From: Comamonas testosteroni TK102
GTDB lineage: Bacteria > Pseudomonadota > Gammaproteobacteria > Burkholderiales > Burkholderiaceae_C
Assembly (NCBI RefSeq): GCF_000739375.1
Contig: NZ_CP006704.1
Coordinates: 5,084,001-5,148,000 of the forward strand
DNA length: 64,000 bases
Direction: 5' to 3'
Made by a program: the position numbers and the translations under genes. The notes beneath the pieces were generated by a model that saw nothing but the letters and a program-made list of their open reading frames with translations, was not told where the DNA came from and searched no databases. This document shows positions 33,293-42,488 of this stretch, piece by piece (the stretch's first letter is position 1; the number at the start of each line of letters is the position of its first letter).

Positions 33293-34681
33293 TCAATGCC
33301 CTGCTGCAGCCCGCTCGAACAGGCTGCGCGCAAGATGGCGGTGCTGGCCCAGCACGATGGGCAGATCGGCGGTCAGCAGGCGTCCATCCTCGACCACCAC
33401 ACGGCCGTTGATGACGCTGCTGGACACATTGGCCGGCGTGCAGAACACCAGCGCCGCCACGGGGTCATGGCCTGCGCCCGCATAGCCGACAGCCTCCATG
33501 TCGAAGGCCACGAAGTCGGCCGACATGCCGGGAGCCAGCGCACCGATGTCGTCGCGGTTGAGCACGCGTGCACCGCCCAGCGTGGCAATTTCCAGCGCCT
33601 CGCGGGCACTCATGGCCGCCGGGCCGTAGCCCACGCGCTGCAGCAGCATGGCCTGGCGCGCCTCGCCCAGCATGTGGGCCCCGTCGTTCGATGCGCTGCC
33701 GTCCACACCCAGGGCCACGGGCACGCCCGCATCGCGCATGCTGCGAATGGGCGCGATGCCAGAGGCCAGGCGCATGTTGGAGCATGGGCAGTGCGCCACA
33801 CCGGTGCCGGTGCGTGCAAACAGCGCAATGCCTTCGGGATCGAGCTTGACGCAATGCGCATGCCAGACGTCGCGCCCTACCCAGCCCAGGTCCTCGGCAT
33901 ATTGCGCCGGGGTCAGGCCGAACTTCTCCCGCGAGAAAGCCACGTCGTTGTCGTTCTCGGCCAGATGGGTGTGCAGCGATACGCCATGCGCACGCGCCAG
34001 CACCGCCGATTCGCGCATCAGATCGCGGGTCACCGAGAACGGCGAGCAGGGCGCCAGCACCACGCGCAGCATGGAGTGGCGCGAGCCGTCGTGGTACTGC
34101 TGGATCAAGCGCAGGCTGTCGCGCAAAATGGCCTCTTCCTCCTCCACAACCACATCGGGCGGCAAGCCGCCCTTGCTGCGGCCCAGGCTCATGGAGCCGC
34201 GCGCGGCGTGAAAGCGCATGCCCATCTGCTGCGCAGCCGCGATGGAGTCGTCCAGGCGCGAGCCATTGGGAAACAGGTACAGATGGTCGCTGGTCGTGGT
34301 ACAGCCCGACAGCATGAGTTCGGCCATGGCGGTCTGGGTCGAGACATGTATCATCTCGGGCGTCAGGTGCGACCACAGCATGTAGAGGTTCTGCAGCCAC
34401 GAGAACAGCTCGGCATCCTGAGCGGCCGGCACGGCACGCGTCAGGCTCTGGTACATGTGGTGGTGGGTGTTGACCAGGCCCGGCGTCACGACCTTGCCGC
34501 GCATGTCCAGCACGCGCGCCTGGCCCTCGTCTGCCATGCGGCGGTACTGCGCCGGCAGTTCGGCCGTTGCGCCCACCCACAGCAGGGCTGGGCCGTCCGC
34601 CACCAGCGCGCCATCTTTGATCTCGCGGCGCTGCGCATCCATGGTGACCAATACGTCGGCATTCAGGGCTATCAGGGTCAT
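33293..34681 (-). CDS. 8-oxoguanine deaminase (amidohydrolase)
   Basis: ATG at 34681 gives 462 residues; the longer frame to 34768 has no family similarity. The metal site HxH appears as VNTHHHMYQSLTR (about 66-78), with SLHTHLAEND (about 240), HAHCVKL (about 276) and the catalytic Asp in LGVDGSASNDGA (about 325). This pattern, with the Tyr-rich QNLYMLWSHLTP segment, matches the 8-oxoguanine/hydroxyatrazine deaminase branch rather than classic guanine deaminase. It would convert 8-oxoguanine to urate, fitting the purine permease downstream. A triazine substrate is a possible alternative. Confidence 0.88.
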   Translation of the reverse strand: MTLIALNADVLVTMDAQRREIKDGALVADGPALLWVGATAELPAQYRRMADEGQARVLDMRGKVVTPGLVNTHHHMYQSLTRAVPAAQDAELFSWLQNLYMLWSHLTPEMIHVSTQTAMAELMLSGCTTTSDHLYLFPNGSRLDDSIAAAQQMGMRFHAARGSMSLGRSKGGLPPDVVVEEEEAILRDSLRLIQQYHDGSRHSMLRVVLAPCSPFSVTRDLMRESAVLARAHGVSLHTHLAENDNDVAFSREKFGLTPAQYAEDLGWVGRDVWHAHCVKLDPEGIALFARTGTGVAHCPCSNMRLASGIAPIRSMRDAGVPVALGVDGSASNDGAHMLGEARQAMLLQRVGYGPAAMSAREALEIATLGGARVLNRDDIGALAPGMSADFVAFDMEAVGYAGAGHDPVAALVFCTPANVSSSVINGRVVVEDGRLLTADLPIVLGQHRHLARSLFERAAAGH

Positions 34682-34783
34682 GGTTTCTTTCTCTCTAAAC
34701 AAGAAGCGCAAGTCTAGAGAGCCGCCCAAGCGCGCGATAGCGCTGAATTCCGCCAACCATGTCCACAAAATGTGGACAAAGAA

Positions 34784-35692
34784 TCAGTGTTTTCTCGCGT
34801 AGAGCCGCGCCAGCGCGGATTCGATGCTTGCCGCCATGAGTGCTGCGGCGGCACTCAGCTCCGCGCCCTTGCGCACAAACAGCATCAGGGTCTGGCGCTG
34901 CAGATGTGCGTCGCGCAGAGGCACGAAACTGAGCGAGCCGCGATCCAGCTCCTCCAGTACATCCAGCGCGTTGAGCAGGGCAATGCCTTCGCCCAGCATG
35001 ACCAGGCGCTGTATCAGGGCCATGGAGGTGGACTCGGCCACCGGCGTCACCTCGATGGCACTGCGCGCGAAGGCTTCGTTGAGCAGACTGCGTATGGTCA
35101 GGGCCGGTGCCGGCAGAATCAGCGGATGACCCACGCATTCGCTGAGCAGCAGCGACGACTGATGGGCCAGTGGGTGCTTGACCGGCAGGATGGCTCCGAT
35201 CTGCCATTCGCTGGCTGCCAGCATGCGCAAACCGGGTCTCGGTGCCAGATCGTAGGCAAGACCCAGGTCCACCTCCCCTGCTTCCACGGCAGACACAATG
35301 GCCTGTATGGGCAGGTCGATGACACGCACGACCATCCCCGGATGGCTGCTGCGAAAGTCATGCACCAGCGATGGCAGCAAGGAGCCCGCCAGGCCGGACG
35401 TCGCCGCCACCGTGATCTCGCCGCGTCTCATGCCCTTGAAGTCGGCAATGCGTTCGCACAGCGCTGCATGTTCGCGCAAGGTGCTGCGCACATGGGTCAG
35501 CACCATCTCACCCAGGGGCGTCAGACGCAGGCGATTGTGGATGCGGTCGAACAGCGGCGCACCCAGCTCGGCCTCCAGATCGAGGATCTGCCGGTTCACG
35601 GCCGTGGGAGCCACATGCAGGTACTCGGCCGCCTTGCGGATGGAGCCGCGGCGGACCACTTCATCGAGATAGCGCAAAACTCTGGCGTGCAT
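34784..35692 (-). CDS. LysR-family regulator of the purine salvage genes
   Basis: 302 residues. The HTH reads LDEVVRRGSIRKAAEYLHVA and PTAVNRQILDLEAELG at residues 9-45, followed by the two-lobe effector domain. It ends 102 bp before the deaminase start and has the same direction, so it may be in one unit with it or regulate it from close by. The sensed ligand is plausibly a purine. This is inferred from the neighbours. Confidence 0.9.
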   Translation of the reverse strand: MHARVLRYLDEVVRRGSIRKAAEYLHVAPTAVNRQILDLEAELGAPLFDRIHNRLRLTPLGEMVLTHVRSTLREHAALCERIADFKGMRRGEITVAATSGLAGSLLPSLVHDFRSSHPGMVVRVIDLPIQAIVSAVEAGEVDLGLAYDLAPRPGLRMLAASEWQIGAILPVKHPLAHQSSLLLSECVGHPLILPAPALTIRSLLNEAFARSAIEVTPVAESTSMALIQRLVMLGEGIALLNALDVLEELDRGSLSFVPLRDAHLQRQTLMLFVRKGAELSAAAALMAASIESALARLYARKH

Positions 35693-35743
35693 GCGCGCAG
35701 CCTACACGGGTTTGTGCGGCTGCGGAAAGCGCCGGCAGAGCAC

Positions 35744-36505
35744 CTAGTTCTGGCGCAGCCTGTCCACCTCGGTGTGCAGGTCCTTGGCCCAGGCGCGGCG
35801 GTCGCGCCCCTGGGCAGTCTCTGCCTCGCCGTAATGCACCACGGCAATCAGCTGTTCCGAGCAAAGCACGCGCCAGATGGAGCCCAGCAGGGTCTCGTCG
35901 CCCACATAAGTGGCGGCATAGCTGGTGCCGCCGGTTTTGCCGTCGACAAAGCGCAGCCCCACGGGCTGCACCGGCGCATCGCATTGCACGGCAGCTTCGA
36001 GCAGATTGGAGTGAAACGAGAGCAGGCTGCGCCCGTCGCCCGTCGTCCCCTCGGGAAAGACGGCCAGGATTTCGCCGCGTTTGAAGGCCTCTTCCATGGC
36101 GCCCACCATGCGCACTGCATCGCGGCGCGAGCTGCGCTGGATGTAGAGCGTGCCCGCTGCCGTCGCCAGCGTGCCGATGATGGGCCAGCCCTTGACGTCG
36201 GACTTGGAGATAAAGCGGCAATGGCGTGCCGCATGCAGCAGGGGAATATCGAGCCAGGAGATATGGTTGCTGACCATCAGCACCGGCCCCTTGGCTGGCG
36301 GCAGGCCTCTGACCTCCAGCTGCACCCCGGCGCGCAACAGCAGCGCTGCGGCCCAGGCCTGCACATGCTCGTGCTGCTGCTGGTAGTGCAGCTGCGGAAA
36401 GCGAAACGCCACGATCCAGGTGCCCTTGGCCACATGGGCCAGCAGACGCAGTCCGCGCCAGACTGCGCGCAAGCCGGTTCTGATTTTGTGCAAGCCGTTT
36501 GCCAT
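35744..36505 (-). CDS. plsC: 1-acyl-sn-glycerol-3-phosphate acyltransferase
   Basis: 253 residues, membrane-associated by a hydrophobic N-terminus. Acyltransferase blocks in order: SNHISWLDIPLLH (NHx4D, about 78-90), a block 2 region around LYIQRSSRRDAV, and FPEGTTGDGRSLL (about 147-160), then the VQPVGLRF strand. It adds the second acyl chain in phosphatidic acid synthesis. It lies 190 bp downstream of pyrC' behind a GC-rich repeat and may be read through from the pyr cluster. A paralogue elsewhere is possible, since many bacteria have several. Confidence 0.92.
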   Translation of the reverse strand: MANGLHKIRTGLRAVWRGLRLLAHVAKGTWIVAFRFPQLHYQQQHEHVQAWAAALLLRAGVQLEVRGLPPAKGPVLMVSNHISWLDIPLLHAARHCRFISKSDVKGWPIIGTLATAAGTLYIQRSSRRDAVRMVGAMEEAFKRGEILAVFPEGTTGDGRSLLSFHSNLLEAAVQCDAPVQPVGLRFVDGKTGGTSYAATYVGDETLLGSIWRVLCSEQLIAVVHYGEAETAQGRDRRAWAKDLHTEVDRLRQN

Positions 36506-36592
36506 GATTTCCAGGAAGTTTAGCGACTCAACTCAGAGGAGATGCAGCAACTTGAAACGGATAACGCCTAAAACCGACGCACACCAACAAAG

Positions 36593-36694
36593 TGACAGCG
36601 AGCAAGGGCCGCCCCGCAGCGAGGCTGTCGTTCCCCTCCCCTAGCGGGAAGCGCGTAGAGAGAGGGGGAAGGCGCAAAGCGCCTCAGGGGGTGC
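36593..36694 (-). repeat. GC-rich intergenic repeat, copy A (3' of pyrC')
   Basis: One of three related elements of about 95-102 bp. Shared parts are CCGC.GAG near one end, a CCCCTC arm and a GAGAGGGGGAAG arm that pair, then GGCGCAAAGCGCC and CTCAGGGGG. It ends exactly at the pyrC' stop codon. The stem-loops could act as a terminator or RNA-stabilising element; it resembles REP-like repeats seen in Comamonadaceae. Confidence 0.85.
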
Positions 36695-37987
36695 TTATCT
36701 CTGATACGCCACAGCGCCGTCAACGATAGTCGTTACCACGCGCGCGGGCAGCTCGTAGCCATTGAAGGGAGTGCTCTTGCCCTGGCTTTGCAGCGCCTTG
36801 GGATCGACCGTCCACTCAGCCTCGGGGTCGACGATGCACAGATCGGCCACGCCGCCCACGCTGAGCCGTCCCAGCAGGGACTGCTGTTCGCCCAGCGCAC
36901 TACCCAGCACGGCCACGGGCGCCGAAGTCACGACGGCCAGTGCGCGGTTCAGCGGCACCTTGTAGTCGCGGCTCCACTTCACGGCGATGGACAGCAGCAG
37001 CTCCACGCCGGTCGCACCGGGCTCGGCTTCGGCAAAAGGCAGCACCTTGGCGTCTTCGTCCACCGGGCAGTGATCGGACACCAGCGCATCGATGGTGCCG
37101 TCCGCCAGTGCGGCAGACAGTGCATCGCGGTCGCGCTGCTGGCGCAGCACGGGCACCACACGGGCGCTGCTGTCGAAGTAGCCGATATCGTTCTCGGTCA
37201 ACAGCAGCGAGTTGATGGACACGTCGGCGGTCACGTTCAGGCCTTCGGCCTTGGCTCGACGCACCAGCTCCACGCCTGCGGCGCTGGAGATGCGGCACAG
37301 GTGAATCCGGGTCTGCGAGCCACGGATCAGCTCGAAGATGGTGTGCAGCGCAATCGTCTCTGCCGCCACGGACACCCCGGCCAGACCCATGCGGGTAGCC
37401 AGCGCGCCGCTGGCGGCCACGCCCTTGCCCAGATCCTTGTCCTGCGGGCGCAGCCACACGGCATAGCCAAAGGTGTTGGCGTAGCTCAGCGCACGGCTCA
37501 GCGTGGTGATGCTGGACAGCGGCACGTCCGCCTGGCCGAAGGCCACGCAACCGGACTCAGTCAGCTCGGCCATCTCGGTCAGCGTTTCGCCCTTGAGGCC
37601 TACGGTCAGCGCCCCCATGGGGAACAGACGCGACTTGTGCTGCTTCTCGGCACGGAACTTGAGCATTTCCACCAGGCCCTGCTCGTCGAGCACAGGCTCG
37701 GTATCGGGCGGGCAGACCAGACTGGTCACGCCGCCTGCCACGGCAGCCGCCATCTCGGACTGCAGCATGCCTTCATGCTCGTGGCCGGGCTCGCGCAGGC
37801 GCACGGCCAGGTCCACCAGACCGGGCAGCACCCACTGGCCCGAGGCGTCGATTTCACGCTCAGCCACAAAGCCATCGGGCACCGTGCCGATGGCGACGAT
37901 CACGCTGCCATCGATGGCGATATCGGCCTGCTGGTCAAAACCTCGTGCCGGGTCCATCACCCGGCCATTGCGAATCAGAATTTTCAT
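36695..37987 (-). CDS. pyrC': Dihydroorotase-like protein, probably non-catalytic (PyrC')
   Basis: 430 residues with the amidohydrolase fold of type I dihydroorotases. The segment that should hold the metal-binding HxH (DxHxHLR.PG) reads LPGLVDLAVRLREPG, so both histidines are replaced. Downstream, the usual histidine strand is IHLCRISSAAG, and the catalytic Asp region reads VSDHCPVDEDAK. Loss of the metal ligands means it is unlikely to hydrolyse dihydroorotate. In Pseudomonas an inactive PyrC' of this kind is required as a structural partner of aspartate transcarbamoylase; the location after pyrB suits the same role. An active dihydroorotase must be encoded elsewhere. Confidence 0.92.
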   Translation of the reverse strand: MKILIRNGRVMDPARGFDQQADIAIDGSVIVAIGTVPDGFVAEREIDASGQWVLPGLVDLAVRLREPGHEHEGMLQSEMAAAVAGGVTSLVCPPDTEPVLDEQGLVEMLKFRAEKQHKSRLFPMGALTVGLKGETLTEMAELTESGCVAFGQADVPLSSITTLSRALSYANTFGYAVWLRPQDKDLGKGVAASGALATRMGLAGVSVAAETIALHTIFELIRGSQTRIHLCRISSAAGVELVRRAKAEGLNVTADVSINSLLLTENDIGYFDSSARVVPVLRQQRDRDALSAALADGTIDALVSDHCPVDEDAKVLPFAEAEPGATGVELLLSIAVKWSRDYKVPLNRALAVVTSAPVAVLGSALGEQQSLLGRLSVGGVADLCIVDPEAEWTVDPKALQSQGKSTPFNGYELPARVVTTIVDGAVAYQR

Positions 37988-38015
37988 GGTTTGGCACCAA
38001 ATTGGCCACCAGCCC

Positions 38016-38048
38016 TTATCTCATAAGCGCTAGCAGCTACAAAAATAT
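38016..38048 (+). repeat. Half of a dispersed Comamonadaceae-type intergenic motif
   Basis: CATAAGCGCTAGCAGCTAC followed by an A/T-rich stretch, between pyrB and pyrC'. A related inverted form (AATAGCTAC...CGCTTGAT) is seen near 56,248. I recall similar motifs scattered through Comamonas and Acidovorax intergenic DNA; no function known. Confidence 0.35.
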
Positions 38049-38079
38049 TACTTATCTGAAAACCGGCGCGCTCCAAGCC

Positions 38080-38173
38080 AGGGACGCCGAGCAAGAGCCG
38101 CCTCGCAGCGAAGGCGTCGTCCCCCTCCCGCGTAGCGAGAGAGGGGGAAGCCGCGCAGCGGCTCAGGGGGTGC
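38080..38173 (-). repeat. GC-rich intergenic repeat, copy B (3' of pyrB)
   Basis: Second copy: GGACGCCGAGCAAGAGCCGC, CCCCCTCCCGCGTAGCGAGA and GAGGGGGAAGCCGCGCAGCG in order, ending GCTCAGGGGGTGC directly before the pyrB stop codon. The CCCCCTC and GAGAGGGGG arms pair. It lies within the pyrB-pyrC' gap, so any termination must be partial if pyrC' is co-transcribed. Confidence 0.85.
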
Positions 38174-39136
38174 TTAAGCTTCATTACCAGCGACGATGGA
38201 CATGACAGCCATGCGCACCGCGATACCGAAGGTCACCTGCGACAGGATCACGGCCTGCGGGCCATCCACCACGGCGGAGTCGATCTCCACGCCGCGATTG
38301 ATGGGGCCGGGGTGCATGACGATGGCATCGGGCTTGGCCAGCTCAAGGCGCTTTTCGGTCAGGCCGAAGCTCTTGAAGTATTCCTGGCTCGAAGGCAGCA
38401 GCGCCCCGCTCATGCGCTCGTTCTGCAGGCGCAGCATGATGATGACGTCGCAGTCCTTGATGCCCTCCTCCAGATTGTGGAAGACGCGCACGCCCATGCT
38501 GGCCATGTCCGAGGGCACCAGGGTGCGCGGGCCGACCACGCGAACCTCGGCAGCGCCGAGCGTGGTCAGGGCGTGGATGTCCGAGCGCGCCACGCGCGAG
38601 TGCAGCACGTCGCCCACGATGGCCACGCGCAGATTGGAGAAATCCTGCTTGTAGTGGCGGATGGTGTACATGTCCAGCAGACCCTGGGTGGGGTGGGCAT
38701 GGCGGCCGTCGCCGGCATTGACCACATGCACATGCGGCGCCACATGTTTGGCGATCAGATAGGGAGCACCGGACTCGCTGTGGCGCACGACAAAGATGTC
38801 GGCCGCCATGGCCGAGAGATTGTCGATGGTGTCCAGCAGGGTCTCGCCCTTGCTGGCCGAGCTGCGCGCAATGTCCAGGTTGAACACGTCGGCCGACAGG
38901 CGCTTGGCCGCAATCTCGAAGGTGGTGCGGGTACGCGTGCTGTTCTCGAAGAAGAGATTGAACACGCTCTTGCCGCGTAGCAGAGGCACCTTCTTGACTT
39001 CACGGTCGTTGACGCTGACGAAGTTGCTGGCCGTGTCGAGAATCTGGGTCAGGATGTCCTTGGACAGGCCTTCGGTGGAGAGCAGGTGGATCAGCTCGCC
39101 GTTCTTGTTGAGTTGTGGGTTGCGCTTGTACAGCAC
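38174..39136 (-). CDS. pyrB: Aspartate carbamoyltransferase catalytic subunit
   Basis: 320 residues. Carbamoyl-phosphate binding motif [13 protein letters not shown] at about 61-73, the mobile loop around [13 protein letters not shown], the [12 protein letters not shown] segment and the C-terminal [12 protein letters not shown] are all intact. It makes carbamoyl aspartate in pyrimidine synthesis. No PyrI regulatory chain is present; class A enzymes of this type assemble with a DHOase-like subunit, here the downstream PyrC'. It starts 2 bp after the pyrR stop. Confidence 0.96.
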   Translation of the reverse strand: MLYKRNPQLNKNGELIHLLSTEGLSKDILTQILDTASNFVSVNDREVKKVPLLRGKSVFNLFFENSTRTRTTFEIAAKRLSADVFNLDIARSSASKGETLLDTIDNLSAMAADIFVVRHSESGAPYLIAKHVAPHVHVVNAGDGRHAHPTQGLLDMYTIRHYKQDFSNLRVAIVGDVLHSRVARSDIHALTTLGAAEVRVVGPRTLVPSDMASMGVRVFHNLEEGIKDCDVIIMLRLQNERMSGALLPSSQEYFKSFGLTEKRLELAKPDAIVMHPGPINRGVEIDSAVVDGPQAVILSQVTFGIAVRMAVMSIVAGNEA

Positions 39137-39138
39137 GA

Positions 39139-39669
39139 TCAGGCCTCTTGAATGCGGAAGTGGAAAACACCGCTCTCGTCGCGCGCCAGCGCCAGGGAAC
39201 GGTCGGCCGGCAGCGCCACGCGCGCTGCGGCAAAGTCGGCCTGGATGGGCAGCTCGCGCCCTCCCCGGTCCACCAGAACGGCCAGTCGCACACTGGCGGG
39301 ACGGCCGTAGTCATAGAGTTCGTTGAGCACGGCACGCACGGTGCGGCCGGTGTAGAGCACATCGTCCAGCACCAGCACATCGGCGCCGTTCACATCGAAG
39401 GCGATCTGGGTCTGAGCGCTGGAAGCCATGCCGCGCTGGGCAAAATCGTCGCGGTGCAGCGAGGAAGACAGCACGCTGGGCTTGCCCTTGAGATTCAGAT
39501 CCTTGTGCAGACGCTCGACCAGCCAGGCACCGCCCGAGGTGATGCCCGCCAGACGGGTATTGGGGCCCATGATGCGCTGCACACCGCGCAGCAGCTCGCT
39601 ATACAGGGCTTCGGCGTCCAGGATCAGGCTGCCTTGTCCCGGCTGGTTTCCTGCAATGGTTTCACTCAT
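39139..39669 (-). CDS. pyrR: PyrR bifunctional regulator / uracil phosphoribosyltransferase
   Basis: 176 residues with the type I phosphoribosyltransferase fold. The PRPP loop reads [20 protein letters not shown] (about 96-115); [16 protein letters not shown] holds the flexible loop. In Gram-positives PyrR attenuates pyr mRNA; in Gram-negatives the regulatory role is less certain. Its start overlaps the ruvX stop by 4 bp and its stop lies 2 bp before pyrB. No PyrR-type anti-antiterminator was recognised in the short gaps. Confidence 0.92.
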   Translation of the reverse strand: MSETIAGNQPGQGSLILDAEALYSELLRGVQRIMGPNTRLAGITSGGAWLVERLHKDLNLKGKPSVLSSSLHRDDFAQRGMASSAQTQIAFDVNGADVLVLDDVLYTGRTVRAVLNELYDYGRPASVRLAVLVDRGGRELPIQADFAAARVALPADRSLALARDESGVFHFRIQEA

Positions 39670-40178
39670 GGGAGACTCCTCAAAAACTGTTCAAGAATGA
39701 TGCAGGCCGAAGCCGCGTCGGCGTCGCGTGCGCCACCCGCCAGGGCTTCGGTCGTGCTGTAGCGTTCGTCCACCTCATACACCGGCAGTTTGAAGCGGCT
39801 TCTGAGCTGGCGGCCGAATTTCAGGGCCCGTGCCGTGTTCTCGTGCGCCGCGCCATCGGGATGGTAGGGAACGCCTATCACCAGGGCATTGGGCTGCCAC
39901 TCGCGGATCAGCTTCTCCACTGCGGCCAGACGTGCATCCGCCCCTTCGGCCCTGATGGTGGGCAGCGGGTTGGCGCCGCCCAGCACGCGGTTGCCCGAGG
40001 CGCAGCCCGTGCGCTTGATGCCGAAGTCAAAGCCCAGGAACTGCTGGAAATGGGCCGGCACCTCGGGCTTTTGCGGTGCGGGCGCCGCTGCAGGCCTGGC
40101 AGCCGCATTGTCGGCCGAGGAAAAAGTCGAGGAAAAGGCCGCATCGGCGGCCTTGTTGGAAGAGGAAATATCGTTCAT
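39666..40178 (-). CDS. ruvX: Putative pre-16S rRNA nuclease YqgF (RuvX)
   Basis: 170 residues; the conserved domain starts only at about residue 46. It has an RNase H-like fold with FLGFDFGIKRTGCASG (first Asp), VIGVPYHPDG, VYEVDERYSTTEA (second acidic residue) and DAASACIILEQFL (final Asp). It processes the 5' end of 16S rRNA. The first 45 residues are Ala/Ser/Pro-rich and look disordered; later starts cannot give the full fold, so this extension seems real. Overlaps both neighbours by 4 bp. Confidence 0.93.
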   Translation of the reverse strand: MNDISSSNKAADAAFSSTFSSADNAAARPAAAPAPQKPEVPAHFQQFLGFDFGIKRTGCASGNRVLGGANPLPTIRAEGADARLAAVEKLIREWQPNALVIGVPYHPDGAAHENTARALKFGRQLRSRFKLPVYEVDERYSTTEALAGGARDADAASACIILEQFLRSLP

Positions 40179-40774
40179 GCGCGACCCGACTCAGGGGACA
40201 GCATCCAGCGCTGCAGACCCAGCAGGCCCAGAGCACGGTCATAGCGCTCGTCCACCGGGGTGCTGAAGATCACCTCGGGGTCGGCTTCCACGGTCAGCCA
40301 GGCGTTCTCGCCGATTTCGGATTCGAGCTGGCCTTCATCCCAGGAGGAATAGCCCAGCGTGACCAGCACGCGCTTGGGGCCGGCACCGTCCGACAGGGCT
40401 TCGAGCACATCCTTGGAGGTGGTCATCTCCAGACCGCCTGGAATGGTCATGGTCGAGGCATAGGCCGATTCGTTCTCGGGCGCACCTTCGATGACCATGG
40501 GCTCATGCAGCACAAAGCCGCGATCGGTCTGTACCGGGCCACCGGTAAAGACCTGCTGATCGCGCAAATCATCGCGCTTGAGACCCAAATCCACTTTTTG
40601 CAGCAGGCCTTGCAGGCTGAGCTTGGAGGGCTTGTTGATAATCAGACCGAGCGCGCCACGCTCGCTATGCTCGCACAGGTAAACAACGCTGCGCGAAAAC
40701 GACTCATCTTCCAGGCCGGGCATGGCAATCAGGAAGTGGTGCGTCAAGTTGATAGGCGCAGATTCTGCAGACAT
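40175..40774 (-). CDS. algH: YqgE/AlgH family protein
   Basis: 199 residues of the DUF179 family. Conserved parts are HFLIAMPGLEDESFSRSVVY, LCEHSERGALGLIINKP, VFTGGPVQTDRGFVLHEP and VTLGYSSWDEGQLESEI. The family was named for an effect on alginate production in Pseudomonas, with unknown biochemistry. It heads the algH-ruvX-pyrR-pyrB-pyrC' cluster and is separated from the divergent photolyase start by only 22 bp, so promoters for both directions overlap coding sequence. Confidence 0.93.
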   Translation of the reverse strand: MSAESAPINLTHHFLIAMPGLEDESFSRSVVYLCEHSERGALGLIINKPSKLSLQGLLQKVDLGLKRDDLRDQQVFTGGPVQTDRGFVLHEPMVIEGAPENESAYASTMTIPGGLEMTTSKDVLEALSDGAGPKRVLVTLGYSSWDEGQLESEIGENAWLTVEADPEVIFSTPVDERYDRALGLLGLQRWMLSPESGRA

Positions 40775-40796
40775 ACAGCGATTTTACTGGCGATCC

Positions 40797-42287
<1,491 letters not shown>

Positions 42288-42391
42288 TCTGCCTCCTGCC
42301 TTCAGGCCCTGTGACGGTCCTGCCCCAAGGCACAGTGCATGCTGCTTTACACGAGGCTGTCAGGTGCTCAGTCGGCTCCCGTTCAAAAAAA

Positions 42392-42471
42392 GAAGCGGCT
42401 TGCGCAAGTCCATCCTACATTTCAGACTGATATCAACCTGAAATGCAATACTGACTGGCGCAAGCCGCTTC
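42392..42471 (-). terminator. Large terminator hairpin of the pil-chp operon
   Basis: Read leftward, a 19-bp stem (GAAGCGGCTTGCGCCAGTC with GACTTGCGCAAGCCGCTTC, one mismatch) ends in TTTTTTTG. Inside it an additional CATTTCAG/CTGAAATG stem forms the loop. The hairpin sits 18 bp beyond the chpA stop, which makes it the operon terminator. On the plus strand, phrB mRNA also runs into it but without a long U-run. Confidence 0.93.
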
Positions 42472-42488
42472 CTTATCAGGAGCAGCGC

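Noticed and set aside
33296..34717. A 473-codon frame antisense to the 8-oxoguanine deaminase gene
   Set aside because: The deaminase has all metal-site motifs; the antisense frame has none.
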